64,000 nucleotides of DNA from a virus. Below the pieces are notes generated by a model. That model made no database searches, was not told the DNA's origin, and was given only the letters and a program-made list of their open reading frames with translations. The DNA is taken from positions 1 to 64,000 of IMG/VR virus record IMGVR_UViG_3300026512_000008, one strand, 5' to 3'. The position numbers and the translations under genes are program-made. Shown here one piece after another: positions 26,919 through 35,377 of the stretch. The stretch's first letter is position 1. Every line of letters begins with the position of its first letter.

Positions 26919-27605
26919 ATGATAGCACACATAGACGAAGGATTAACAGACTTAATTCAAGATAAAAAAACAGTATTATACACACCTAACAATAAAGGCC
27001 AAATGCCTTCTTCCTATAATAAAGGATTGATTCCTAGTTCAATACCAATAGATATGAATTGGTATATAGGATACACTAATTTTATTATGGAAGGTTTTAA
27101 TATGTTTGAAATTTCTGACGAAATTGCCGAAGGATTACAATTTTTTAACACTATTGACGGAGCTAATAAAAGATATGACAAATTTTTTGTTCCTAATGAA
27201 AATAATGAAAAATTAACAATTACACTTGATGATGATGAGTTATTTAAACAATTAACATCAAAAAAATATTTAATGGTAGCAGAAGTAAATCGCATATACG
27301 ATATCAAATTTAAGCAACTTATACAAAAATACGGTGCGGAAAGCAACACATGGAGGATGCAACTTTCGGAAGCAGAAGCTTACATTAAAGATAATAATTC
27401 AAATTGTCCAATAATAAAAGCAATTAGCGAATCAAGAAATATAGATATAGTTGATGTTGCTAATGATATTATTTTAAACAACAATAAATATATTACAGCA
27501 ATAGGAAGTTTACTTGGATCTAAATATTCCATAAAAGATTCGATAAATGGTTGTAGTACTAATGCAGACCTTATAAATATTTTAGATACACTAAATACAA
27601 TATAA
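26919..27605 (+). CDS. Tail fibre assembly-like protein (DUF4376-like)
   Basis: This is a 228-residue protein. The C-terminal half fits the DUF4376-type domain of fibre assembly proteins: VNRIYDIKFKQLIQKYG, then ESNTWRMQLSEAEAYI and ISESRNIDIVDVANDI, followed by YITAIGSLLGSKYS. Such proteins usually follow fibre genes and help them fold or attach. The N-terminal half is less typical. The position right after three fibre-like genes supports this call. Confidence 0.65.
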   Translation: MIAHIDEGLTDLIQDKKTVLYTPNNKGQMPSSYNKGLIPSSIPIDMNWYIGYTNFIMEGFNMFEISDEIAEGLQFFNTIDGANKRYDKFFVPNENNEKLTITLDDDELFKQLTSKKYLMVAEVNRIYDIKFKQLIQKYGAESNTWRMQLSEAEAYIKDNNSNCPIIKAISESRNIDIVDVANDIILNNNKYITAIGSLLGSKYSIKDSINGCSTNADLINILDTLNTI

Positions 27606-27619
27606 ATTAAAGGCAAATA

Positions 27620-28285
27620 ATGAAAAACGAAATAGAAAAACTAATTAAAAAACAAAGTACAACAATGTCTAAATATCAAATTGACAATTTTGTTATTAAT
27701 GATAAAATGACATCATATAAAATACTAAAACAAATATTATTAGAACTAGGTACTAGATATTCTGGTTTAGAAGATTTAGAGTTAGATATTGAAAGTGCTG
27801 ATTTAGAATTAGAACTTCTGGAGTCTGAATTAACAGATATAACAAAAGATTCCATTGAATATAAACTAAAAAAAATAGAAATTAAAAAACAATTAAAAGC
27901 TATTAAAACATTGTCTAAAACATTATCTAATTATATGTATGAAATTAAAATTTTAGAAGATAATTTTGCTAAAATTAAGGAAATAGGAGACCCGGAAACA
28001 ATTCTTAATGATGAAAAGGGTGAGGAAATTTATTGGGTTAATAAATTCGTAAAAGAAGCACAAATAGATATTATGACTTCAGGAAGAATAGGTAAAGGCA
28101 TTTTAGATGCTATTCTTATGTTAGACGAAAAATTACAAAAAACAATTATAGATAATGCTATATCACAAGCAACTTTATCAAACTTATATTTGAGTAGTGT
28201 TGAAAATGAAGTTATCTCTAATATAAAAGAAATAAACAAACCGTCTCTTATGTTAAATCAGTTGGTAGAAGAAACTAAAGTATAA
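27620..28285 (+). CDS. Coiled-coil protein of the tail region, unknown
   Basis: This is a 221-residue, highly helical protein with a heptad-rich centre (residues 45-115, for example LELDIESADLELELLESEL). I do not recognise the family. The C-terminal part includes WVNKFVKEAQIDI and GRIGKGILDAILML. It is cotranscribed after the assembly-like gene, and its stop overlaps the start of the permease gene at 28285 (TAATG). An exact TATAAATA at 27572, inside the previous gene, could start transcription here. It may be a structural linker or chaperone. Confidence 0.5.
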   Translation: MKNEIEKLIKKQSTTMSKYQIDNFVINDKMTSYKILKQILLELGTRYSGLEDLELDIESADLELELLESELTDITKDSIEYKLKKIEIKKQLKAIKTLSKTLSNYMYEIKILEDNFAKIKEIGDPETILNDEKGEEIYWVNKFVKEAQIDIMTSGRIGKGILDAILMLDEKLQKTIIDNAISQATLSNLYLSSVENEVISNIKEINKPSLMLNQLVEETKV

Positions 28286-29298
28286 TGTCACTCATACTGT
28301 TAAATCAGTCTTATGTATTATACATTTTTTTCATAATGGTTATAAGTGCTGTTATAAAACATAATGGTGTTTTTGATGATTTGTTTTATATTATATCTAA
28401 ATACATAAAAAGTAAGAGAGTTGTTATTTTTTTAATAAGTTTAGTTTCTGGAGTATTGCCCGTTCCTGGTAGAGTTACTGTTACAGCAGGAATTTTAGAT
28501 ACAATAGCTCCTTCAGATAAAAAGAAACGGGCTAAGTTTGGAATTATAGATTATCTTAGTACACATCATTATTATTTGTGGTCGCCTTTAGAAAAAACGA
28601 TAATAATACCAATGGCTATGTTAGGATTGAGTTATGCTGGTGTTATTACTTTACTTGCACCCTTGCTTATTTTTAGTTTATTATTAAGTTTTTGGTATAT
28701 ATTTGTTACTACAAAAGAAGAAGACATTGTACTAAATATTAAAAAAACATCAAATAAAGGTATATATAACATAGTACCATTTATTTTAGGTATTATAACA
28801 ATAGCATTTGGAGTAAATCCTGCACTTGTTTTTAGTATTATTTCAATAACATATTATATTTGGTTTCCAACACCAATAAATGTTATTTGGAAAAATATAA
28901 ATGTTAAGTTATTGATTTTTGTATTTTGTATTTTAGTTTTCGGAAATTATGTACACTTACATACTGACGAAATTAATACTTTTATTTCTACATTACCATA
29001 TTCTATAAACACATTAATAGGGTTTATATCTGTGAGCATATTATCTTTTGGTAGTTCATTTTTGTTAGGAAGTAGTGCAAGATTTACCGGGTTAGTTTCT
29101 ATATTATCACTTGCATTTGGTGTACAATATTTTGTGTACTTTTTTGCATTAGAATTTAGTGCTTATTTATTATCGCCCGCTCACAAATGTGTTATTATAG
29201 GTAATATGTATTTTGGTACAAAAATTAAGGATTACTACAAAGTTTTAATATTTTGGAGTTTTGGATTAATATTATTAGGGTTAATAACTTTAATTTAA
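28285..29298 (+). CDS. Inner-membrane permease, DUF401-like
   Basis: This 337-residue protein is composed almost entirely of hydrophobic helices (about nine or ten membrane segments). It resembles the DUF401 group of the ion-transporter superfamily. An early helix is followed by the motif SLVSGVLPVPGRVTVTAG, with conserved P-x-P-G-R. Later there are ISTHHYYLWSPLEKT-like (here LSTHHYYLWSPLEKT) and FSAYLLSPAHKC re-entrant-like motifs. The substrate is unknown. Translation is coupled to the phage gene upstream, and a TonB-dependent receptor gene follows after 15 bases. The pair would give uptake across both membranes. Such genes are unexpected in a phage structural operon and are probably host-derived. 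Confidence 0.6.
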   Translation: MSLILLNQSYVLYIFFIMVISAVIKHNGVFDDLFYIISKYIKSKRVVIFLISLVSGVLPVPGRVTVTAGILDTIAPSDKKKRAKFGIIDYLSTHHYYLWSPLEKTIIIPMAMLGLSYAGVITLLAPLLIFSLLLSFWYIFVTTKEEDIVLNIKKTSNKGIYNIVPFILGIITIAFGVNPALVFSIISITYYIWFPTPINVIWKNINVKLLIFVFCILVFGNYVHLHTDEINTFISTLPYSINTLIGFISVSILSFGSSFLLGSSARFTGLVSILSLAFGVQYFVYFFALEFSAYLLSPAHKCVIIGNMYFGTKIKDYYKVLIFWSFGLILLGLITLI

Positions 29299-29313
29299 AA
29301 AAAAAGGAATAAA

Positions 29314-31044
29314 ATGAAAATTTTAATGTTGATGTTGCTATCAATATCTATTTATGCAAAAGATTACACGCTACCTCTTTTAAACATAACTTCTTCTGCT
29401 TTTAAGAGAAACACATTATTTTATAATAAGTTAAAACAAACAGATAATAATGAACATGCTGAAAGAGTTGTCCAAATACAAGAAACAGCAGTTGGTTTTA
29501 GACAACCAATTTTTAGAGGTTTGCAAGGCGATCAAATACATTTAACAGTCGATAGTATGGATTTTACTAACTCTATGTTTAGATCTGGACCTAATCAGTA
29601 TTATTCCTTTATTCCAAATGAGTTTGTTTATCAAATCACACTAAACAAGGATATAGATGATTTAGGTAATAACTCATTTGGTGGCACAATAAACAGAGAT
29701 TTAGGGTTTTTGAGTACAAATACTAACATAATCCGGGTAGAGAACTACATTTCTGGTGGTAAAGTGTTTAGTTCTTACCAAAATAAAGATTTAAAAATAG
29801 GTGCTTTATACAAAAAGATTAATTATATTGAAACACCGAATGGTAAACAAGACCATACTAACTACAATCAAAAAGGGATTTATATTGAGAAAAATAAGTA
29901 TAAATTAATATATACTAGAAGTGATAATATTAACCGTACAGATAAGTTTTTAAAAGGCAAACCTAGAATTTATGATAAACAATATTACCTTGGTATATTT
30001 AAAGATTTTAAAGTAAACTATGATTATACAATTAAAGTTTCTTACCAAAACTTTTATGAAAATATTAATAACCCTAAAAAAGATAACAAAAGACTTGATA
30101 AATCTAATACAAATGTGTATCAACTTCATAATGAGTATTACATTTCTGATAATTTAATTTTAACAACTAAACATAAATGGGAAAATATAGACTATAAAAA
30201 ATATGGTACTACTGAAAAGAATTATAATGTATATGATAATAGTGTTGGATTAAATTATTTTCAAAATTACGCAGACTTTAAATATAGTGTTAGTGTTAAT
30301 GCTGATTATGCTACAATAGCAAATAAAGATTTTTGGAATGTTGGTGCTGGTGTAAAAGCAGAATATAATAATGTTTATATAAGTGTATCACAAGGTTACA
30401 AATATCCAACTATTTACAATCTTAATGAAGCAATTTCCGATAGTTTATATGAAATACCAAATCCAGATCTTAAAAAAGAAACAAGTATTAAAACAGAACT
30501 AGGTTATTCAAATTCAATACAATATTTAGAATATCGTAGTACTGTTTTTTACAATCGTTTAAGTAATATGATTGTAAGAGAGAAAACAAACCAATTATCA
30601 CCAGACGGTTCCAATATGTTTAAAATAACAAATGCAAATAATGGAAACATATATGGTGTTAATACAAACTTGGTTTTTGATTATAATAATTTTATTATAG
30701 ACTTTTTTGCAGAGTACACATACGGCAAAACAAATGTTGATTATATTTCAAAATTAACTCCGTTTCGCACAGATACAAGAATAGAATATAAATCGTTTAG
30801 TATAACACATAAATATGCAAAAAAATCTAACACTTTATCTAATGCGGATAAAAAAGACATTCGTATTAAAAATCATAATTATGGATATAACCAATTTGAT
30901 GTAAATTACATTTACTGTTTTGAAAATAAAAATACCTTAAAATTTTCTGTTAAAAATATTTTCAATAATACAGGTCGTGTTATTGGTAGTAGTAATGATT
31001 TTGAAAAAAGATATTTATATTTAACTCTAACAATTAAACTTTAA
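29314..31044 (+). CDS. TonB-dependent outer-membrane receptor
   Basis: This is a 576-residue outer-membrane receptor. It has a signal peptide (MKILMLMLLSISIYAKD, cleavage after YA) and a possible TonB box (YTLPLLNITSSA). The plug domain has FRGLQGDQIHLTVDSMDF, FRSGPNQYY and GGTIN. A beta-barrel follows with alternating strands and receptor phrases (PTIYNLNEA, NPDLKKETSIKTELGY, NIFNNTGRV), ending KRYLYLTLTIKL. It is shorter than many receptors, but plug and barrel look complete. It would move iron chelates, cobalamin or another metal complex, using host TonB energy. Carried by a phage it could feed the host, act as a decoy, or alter entry of other phages. Confidence 0.88.
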   Translation: MKILMLMLLSISIYAKDYTLPLLNITSSAFKRNTLFYNKLKQTDNNEHAERVVQIQETAVGFRQPIFRGLQGDQIHLTVDSMDFTNSMFRSGPNQYYSFIPNEFVYQITLNKDIDDLGNNSFGGTINRDLGFLSTNTNIIRVENYISGGKVFSSYQNKDLKIGALYKKINYIETPNGKQDHTNYNQKGIYIEKNKYKLIYTRSDNINRTDKFLKGKPRIYDKQYYLGIFKDFKVNYDYTIKVSYQNFYENINNPKKDNKRLDKSNTNVYQLHNEYYISDNLILTTKHKWENIDYKKYGTTEKNYNVYDNSVGLNYFQNYADFKYSVSVNADYATIANKDFWNVGAGVKAEYNNVYISVSQGYKYPTIYNLNEAISDSLYEIPNPDLKKETSIKTELGYSNSIQYLEYRSTVFYNRLSNMIVREKTNQLSPDGSNMFKITNANNGNIYGVNTNLVFDYNNFIIDFFAEYTYGKTNVDYISKLTPFRTDTRIEYKSFSITHKYAKKSNTLSNADKKDIRIKNHNYGYNQFDVNYIYCFENKNTLKFSVKNIFNNTGRVIGSSNDFEKRYLYLTLTIKL

Positions 31045-31067
31045 TCAAATTTTAAGTATTAATTTGT

Positions 31068-31073
31068 TATAAT
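31068..31073 (+). promoter_or_regulatory. Candidate sigma70-type -10
   Basis: TTTGTTATAATATATCAT lies after the receptor stop codon and before the micro-ORF and radical SAM genes. It resembles the motifs before the homing endonuclease (9980) and in the end repeats (63626). It may give this operon early or host-type expression. TATAAT matches by chance are common in such AT-rich DNA. Confidence 0.4.
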
Positions 31074-31102
31074 ATATCATAAAAAGGATAATAAGGATAA
31101 TA

Positions 31103-31165
31103 ATGTACAAACAAATTACCTACAAATATAATCAAAAACTACAAACACTTGAAGAAAAATTTTGA
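31103..31165 (+). CDS. 20-codon micro-ORF upstream of the radical SAM gene
   Basis: An ATG with two upstream AAGGATAA ribosome-like sites opens a 20-codon frame (31103-31165). It starts MYKQITYKYNQ, with three Tyr residues, and ends in a Glu/Lys-rich segment. Its TGA overlaps the TTG start of the radical SAM gene. A short peptide right before a radical SAM enzyme is the arrangement of PqqA-PqqE, so it could be a modified peptide; it could equally just couple translation. It contains no Cys. No homology can be tested by eye. Confidence 0.35.
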   Translation: MYKQITYKYNQKLQTLEEKF

Positions 31166-32115
31166 AATTTATATCTTTAATATTATCAGAAGCTTGTAAT
31201 CTAAATTGTTCATATTGTTATATAGCAGATAAACAATCAAAAAAGAAAATATCATTTGATTTATTTGTTGAAGAATTTGAAAAAATTTATGATGAAACTG
31301 AAGATTATACATTTGATATTATGGGTGGTGAACCTTTATTACAAATGGGTTTAGTAAAACAATTTATAGAGTATGGTAATTTTAGACATTTTGACATAAA
31401 AATAATGACAAATGGTTTTTTACTTACTCCTGATATTGTTAATTATTTAAACGAAAATAAAGTTACAGTTTCAGTTTCATATGATGGTATGTGGCAATGT
31501 GATAGAGGTAAAGATTTTTCGAACAATTTAATAAAAATAATCAAATCTATAGATAACTTAAAAATACATTCAATGTGGAGTGGTAAATATTTTGGTCTTA
31601 CTGCAAACCACAAAATATTAGAAAAAATGTTTGGTGTTAATCCTAAAATTACTATGGTAAGAGATATAGGTACTTGGCATGAAGAAAATATCAAACAAGC
31701 AAAACAAGATATTACAGAATTAATGAATTATGCTATAGAATCTAATACAATTCCTGGGTTTTTTGAACACTTTTTAACTCATATATTAAGATATCATAAG
31801 AAAGGATATATACCTAAAGATTGTGGTGCTGGTAATACTATATTAGCATTTCATAATAATAAATTTTTTAGTTGTTATAGATATTTTGATAAAGAAGATA
31901 TCTTTAGTGGTATTGGTACAGAAGAAATACAAGAATTTTGTAAAACTTGTGAAGTAAACCAATATTGTGAAAAAGGTTGTTTAATTCAACAATTAGAAAA
32001 CCAAAAACCTATAGAACACTTATGTGAGTTATACAAACACATATATTGGCTTATTATAGAAAATATAAATACACTAAATAAAGAAAAAGTATTTGAAATT
32101 ACAAATTATGTTTAA
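31162..32115 (+). CDS. Radical SAM/SPASM peptide-maturase-like enzyme 1
   Basis: This is a 317-residue radical SAM enzyme. The 4Fe-4S cluster that cleaves S-adenosylmethionine is held by C12, C16 and C19 (CNLNCSYC). GGEP follows at about residue 55. The C-terminal part has a SPASM-type set of cysteines (DCGAGN, FFSCYRYF, FCKTC, YCEKGC, HLC) that would hold two auxiliary clusters, as in enzymes that modify ribosomal peptides. The start is TTG, because in-frame codons upstream give no ATG before a stop. It overlaps the micro-ORF stop, suggesting translational coupling. It is likely to act with the second SPASM enzyme at 32403 on the Cys-rich protein at 33526. Confidence 0.88.
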   Translation: MKFISLILSEACNLNCSYCYIADKQSKKKISFDLFVEEFEKIYDETEDYTFDIMGGEPLLQMGLVKQFIEYGNFRHFDIKIMTNGFLLTPDIVNYLNENKVTVSVSYDGMWQCDRGKDFSNNLIKIIKSIDNLKIHSMWSGKYFGLTANHKILEKMFGVNPKITMVRDIGTWHEENIKQAKQDITELMNYAIESNTIPGFFEHFLTHILRYHKKGYIPKDCGAGNTILAFHNNKFFSCYRYFDKEDIFSGIGTEEIQEFCKTCEVNQYCEKGCLIQQLENQKPIEHLCELYKHIYWLIIENINTLNKEKVFEITNYV

Positions 32116-32124
32116 AGGACAATA

Positions 32125-32403
32125 ATGATTAATAAAACACTAAATAACAATTCTGCTAATAGAGTAGATAAAGTAGAAGGATTTTTATCCAAATCAGAAA
32201 AAAATAGCACATTATTTCGTGCTTCACAAAAAATAATGGAAGCAGGAGTAGAAATGATGAAAATATCATCAAAAATGAGCGCAATTTTATTTGAAATGGG
32301 TGATCAGATGCTTAAAGAAATTGATTTAAGAGATGATAAAATGACTGATGATGATATACAAAATATAATAGATGATATTTTGTCTATTAAAAAAGGTTTA
32401 TAA
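32125..32403 (+). CDS. Small helical protein between two radical SAM genes
   Basis: This is a 92-residue protein of unknown function. Residues 20-70 form an amphipathic helix rich in Met, Lys and Ser, and the C-terminus is acidic (DDKMTDDDIQNIIDDIL). No Cys, so it is not an obvious Fe-S or thioether substrate. It lies 9 bases after the first radical SAM gene and its stop overlaps the start of the second (TAATG). It may be a partner or adaptor that presents the substrate. No family recognised. Confidence 0.5.
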   Translation: MINKTLNNNSANRVDKVEGFLSKSEKNSTLFRASQKIMEAGVEMMKISSKMSAILFEMGDQMLKEIDLRDDKMTDDDIQNIIDDILSIKKGL

Positions 32404-33524
32404 TGAGTCAAAAAATACAAGCAAAAGGTTCATTCAATTTTGAAATTACAACTGTTACATCATGTGATATGGCTTGTACATATTGTTTTGAGGGGGAAAA
32501 AGCAGTAGATAATAAGAAAGTAAATCAACGAATACCACAATATATTAAAAAAATTAAAGAGACTTTGGAATCAGATTGGTTTAAAAAAGATTATGAATTT
32601 TTATCTCTTGATTTTTGGGGTGGCGAACCCACTTTAAATAATTATGTTATGACTGTTTTAATTAACGAATTTAAAGATTATGATAATGTTGATTTTCATT
32701 TATATACAAATGCTTTTAATGAAGTAACTATGCGTAAATTTATTTCTTCTATAGATCCTAGTAAATTAAGAATTCAAGTTTCATATGATGGTAGAGTTAT
32801 TAATGATAAATTTAGAATAGATCATGCAGGAAAATCGACATCAGAAAAAGTATTAAGTACTTTTGATTATTTAAGTACTGTTGGGTTAAAACATTTATCA
32901 ATGAAAAGTACATTACCTCTTTCCGAGTGTCATCATATGGTAGAAGTATGGAAAGAGTTCCGTGAGTTAAATAAAAAATATAATAGTAATAATGTACTTA
33001 TTAGATACGCACCAACACTGGATTATCATACAAAATTACAAGATCCAAATACATACTTACCATATTTTGAACAAGCAATTAAAGAAATTAGTGCTATGGA
33101 AATTGATTTTTTTAGAGAAAAAGGTTATTTTCTTTTTACTTGGTACAGAGGGTCTGATAAAAGATTTACTTGTACTGCAGGTAAAAATATGACTATTCTT
33201 GACACAGACGGGAATTTTTATCCTTGTCATGGAGCATTATATTTAGAAGACAAAGAAGAAGCACATAAACTTTTATCACTTAATGATAATATAAATAACT
33301 TAAATAGAGATAAGTTTATTAATATGATTAGTAAAACAAACGAAATATGTGAAAGTTGTGTAGCAACTACTTGTTTTGTTTGTCCAACATCATCTTATGC
33401 AGCATCACAAAAAGAATCTTATGAAGATAGATGGTTAGATAATCAAGTTCACGGATTATGTGGATATTATCAAGCATTTGGTAAGGTTGATAGAGCATTC
33501 TCAAAACTTTTAGGAGGTAACTAA
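32403..33524 (+). CDS. Radical SAM/SPASM peptide-maturase-like enzyme 2
   Basis: This is a 373-residue radical SAM enzyme with C21, C25 and C28 (CDMACTYC) for the SAM cluster and WGGEPTLN near residue 76. A full SPASM domain begins at about residue 259. It contains TCTAGKNMTILDTDGNFYPCHG, with the characteristic C-x-A-G and Y-P-C-H, followed by ICESC, TCFVCP and GLCGYY. This architecture is that of anaerobic sulfatase-maturase and sactipeptide/ranthipeptide maturases, which act on Cys or neighbouring residues of proteins. The next gene encodes a protein with twelve cysteines, starting just after the stop codon, so it is the obvious substrate candidate. Confidence 0.92.
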   Translation: MSQKIQAKGSFNFEITTVTSCDMACTYCFEGEKAVDNKKVNQRIPQYIKKIKETLESDWFKKDYEFLSLDFWGGEPTLNNYVMTVLINEFKDYDNVDFHLYTNAFNEVTMRKFISSIDPSKLRIQVSYDGRVINDKFRIDHAGKSTSEKVLSTFDYLSTVGLKHLSMKSTLPLSECHHMVEVWKEFRELNKKYNSNNVLIRYAPTLDYHTKLQDPNTYLPYFEQAIKEISAMEIDFFREKGYFLFTWYRGSDKRFTCTAGKNMTILDTDGNFYPCHGALYLEDKEEAHKLLSLNDNINNLNRDKFINMISKTNEICESCVATTCFVCPTSSYAASQKESYEDRWLDNQVHGLCGYYQAFGKVDRAFSKLLGGN

Positions 33525-33525
33525 T

Positions 33526-34020
33526 ATGGGATCAGGAACATCCACTTCAGACACAGGATATTGCACATCTGATAATTGTCATAATAACTGTTATTCAAAT
33601 AGTTGTACAAATCACAGAGCAAGTTGCTCATCAAATAGAGTAGTAACATTATCAAATGTTAGTGTAGGACATACAATTAAAGCATCTGATTTAGAATTAT
33701 TAAGATCAAATACTATAAACGAAATTAATAGATGGAATCAAAATCACAAATATAATTTTAGTAAAACAGCAACATCGGGAATTAGTTCAGGTGCAATTAT
33801 TAAAGCAAATGATTTTAATAAACTAATTAACGATTTAAGTGGTACAGGTCACGGTTCTACTAGTAATGTGTCTGCAGGTTCTATTATATATGCTAGTAAA
33901 TTAGCATCTAATATGTTATCATTATATGACTCACTAAGAACAGATTGTGTATGTAACTCTGATTGTGGTAATCATAGTGTGTGTAGTTGTCACGGTGATT
34001 GTGGTTGTAATTATAGTTAA
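33526..34020 (+). CDS. Cys-rich protein, candidate radical SAM substrate
   Basis: This is a 164-residue protein with twelve cysteines, all in its two ends. N-terminal residues 10-36 have five Cys with His, Asn and Ser between. C-terminal residues 140-164 have seven in a near-symmetric CxC-x3-C-x5-CxC-x3-CxC pattern. Between them are three repeats of the form (V/I)S-x-G-x-x-I-(K/Y)-A-x-x-(L/F) (SVGHTIKASDL, SSGAIIKANDF, SAGSIIYASKL), a module of the type seen in phage tail proteins. A perfect AGGAGG drives translation. It is best read as a virion or secreted protein whose Cys ends are modified (thioether or Fe-S) by the two SPASM enzymes upstream. The gene pairing is seen; the modification is inference. 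Confidence 0.75.
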   Translation: MGSGTSTSDTGYCTSDNCHNNCYSNSCTNHRASCSSNRVVTLSNVSVGHTIKASDLELLRSNTINEINRWNQNHKYNFSKTATSGISSGAIIKANDFNKLINDLSGTGHGSTSNVSAGSIIYASKLASNMLSLYDSLRTDCVCNSDCGNHSVCSCHGDCGCNYS

Positions 34021-34049
34021 AAATAAAATTAAAAATAAAGGAAAAGTAA

Positions 34050-34658
34050 ATGATATTTGAATTAGCAATAGTAGAGGATAGAGGAACACATTATTTAGTA
34101 ACAGGTGTAACTAAAAGTTCATTTGACGGATTAGCAAATAGAGAAGACAAAGTATTAAAATTGTCATATAATAGTTATCAAAAATGTAGTGACGGATTAG
34201 CAGAAGGTAAAACTGTTACTATTAATAAAGAATTAACTACAGATGAAGTTCTGCCAGGTGATGTAAATGTTTCTGATGAAGCAATAAGTGAATTAGAAAC
34301 ATATAAAAAAGTAGCAATGCAGAAAATTAATAAAAAAATGACATATAATACTGCAACAATTTCTGCTTTAGAAATATTGTCTTTTACAGTTATAAACTCT
34401 GAATTAGCATCATTAGGGTACTTTATTACAGAAAAAAATAGAGAAGATAAGTATATAGAAATTATAGAAGCAGAAGACGAAGAATTAATTGAAAAATTAG
34501 AAGAGTATTTAATTTTATTAGATTTAGTTCAAAACTCTCTTAAATTTAGTAATATGTGTAAAAAGTATAATAATCAAATTTTATTAGCAGAAGATCAAAA
34601 CGCAGTAGATGATATTTTGTCAAACTTTTATAAAGAGTATGACGCATATAGTTCGTAA
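34050..34658 (+). CDS. Unknown protein closing the RiPP-like operon
   Basis: This is a 202-residue acidic protein that I do not recognise. Residues 1-75 are beta-rich (MIFELAIVEDRGTHYLVTGV), and residues 80-202 are helical with a charged segment (IIEAEDEELIEKLEEYLIL). It has one Cys near residue 47 and one near 171. It starts 29 bases after the Cys-rich gene with AAAGGA. The position suggests a partner, carrier or virion-attachment factor for that protein. No transporter or protease gene is seen in this operon. Confidence 0.5.
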   Translation: MIFELAIVEDRGTHYLVTGVTKSSFDGLANREDKVLKLSYNSYQKCSDGLAEGKTVTINKELTTDEVLPGDVNVSDEAISELETYKKVAMQKINKKMTYNTATISALEILSFTVINSELASLGYFITEKNREDKYIEIIEAEDEELIEKLEEYLILLDLVQNSLKFSNMCKKYNNQILLAEDQNAVDDILSNFYKEYDAYSS

Positions 34659-34666
34659 GTATAGAT

Positions 34667-35377
34667 GTGAAATCGGTTCTTTATTATGTAATGCCACAAA
34701 AAATAATTAATGGTACTCTATTTTATGTAATAGAGTACTTTTTAGTTCTTAATGAAATAGAACCCACTCTTCTTATTCTTAAGTGTGATAAAAAAATATT
34801 TGATTATATAATAACTATAATTAAAATAAAATATAAGTATAATAAATTACTTGATAATTTAATTAAAAATACTAAGTACACAGAATTACCTAAATTAATT
34901 CAAAATAGTGTACTTATATTAGATACAAACACTTATTATAAATGTAAACCATTAATTAAACAAAAAATATTTTTATACTCACAAAACGGTAAAAATTCTT
35001 TAGTAGAAAATACATATGGTTTTTATAATTATCAAGTATTTAAACATAAAGTAAGACTTAAATTAGCATTATCATATCATAAAGAATATAACGAAATTTA
35101 TAACACATTTAATAGTAGTCCTAAAATGAATATTACTAAAGATTCTAAAAACCCAAATAAATTTCAAAATATTATGGAATATAAACATTGGCATTATATA
35201 CATAATGGTTTTGATACTAATAATAGATTTATTCCTGAAGCAAGGTATTTTAACAAACAATTATCACACACTAAAATTATATTTAATGATAGTATTAATG
35301 ATAGATTAATAACACCTATAGAAAATTTAATTTTAACAAAATATGATAGATTAATAAAGGATTTTATTAATGAATAA
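34667..35377 (+). CDS. Glycosyltransferase-like protein (paralogue 1)
   Basis: This 236-residue protein is one of four related proteins (34667, 35370, 36156, 37651). Shared features are an N-terminal strand, then G-T-L-F-Y-x-x-E-(Y/H)-F helix (here INGTLFYVIEYF), a middle K-x-F-L-Y-S strand, and a C-terminal phrase NRFIPEARYFNK. The R-x-I-x-E-x-x-Y/F motif and flanking strands resemble the donor-binding region of GT-B glycosyltransferases. It starts with GTG at 34667; the nearby ATG at 34665 is out of frame and stops at once. The role is inferred and the sugar is unknown. Confidence 0.45.
   Translation: MKSVLYYVMPQKIINGTLFYVIEYFLVLNEIEPTLLILKCDKKIFDYIITIIKIKYKYNKLLDNLIKNTKYTELPKLIQNSVLILDTNTYYKCKPLIKQKIFLYSQNGKNSLVENTYGFYNYQVFKHKVRLKLALSYHKEYNEIYNTFNSSPKMNITKDSKNPNKFQNIMEYKHWHYIHNGFDTNNRFIPEARYFNKQLSHTKIIFNDSINDRLITPIENLILTKYDRLIKDFINE

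Noticed and set aside
34665-34670. ATG at 34665 as start of the first glycosyltransferase-like gene
   Set aside because: It is followed directly by TGA; the in-frame start is the GTG at 34667.
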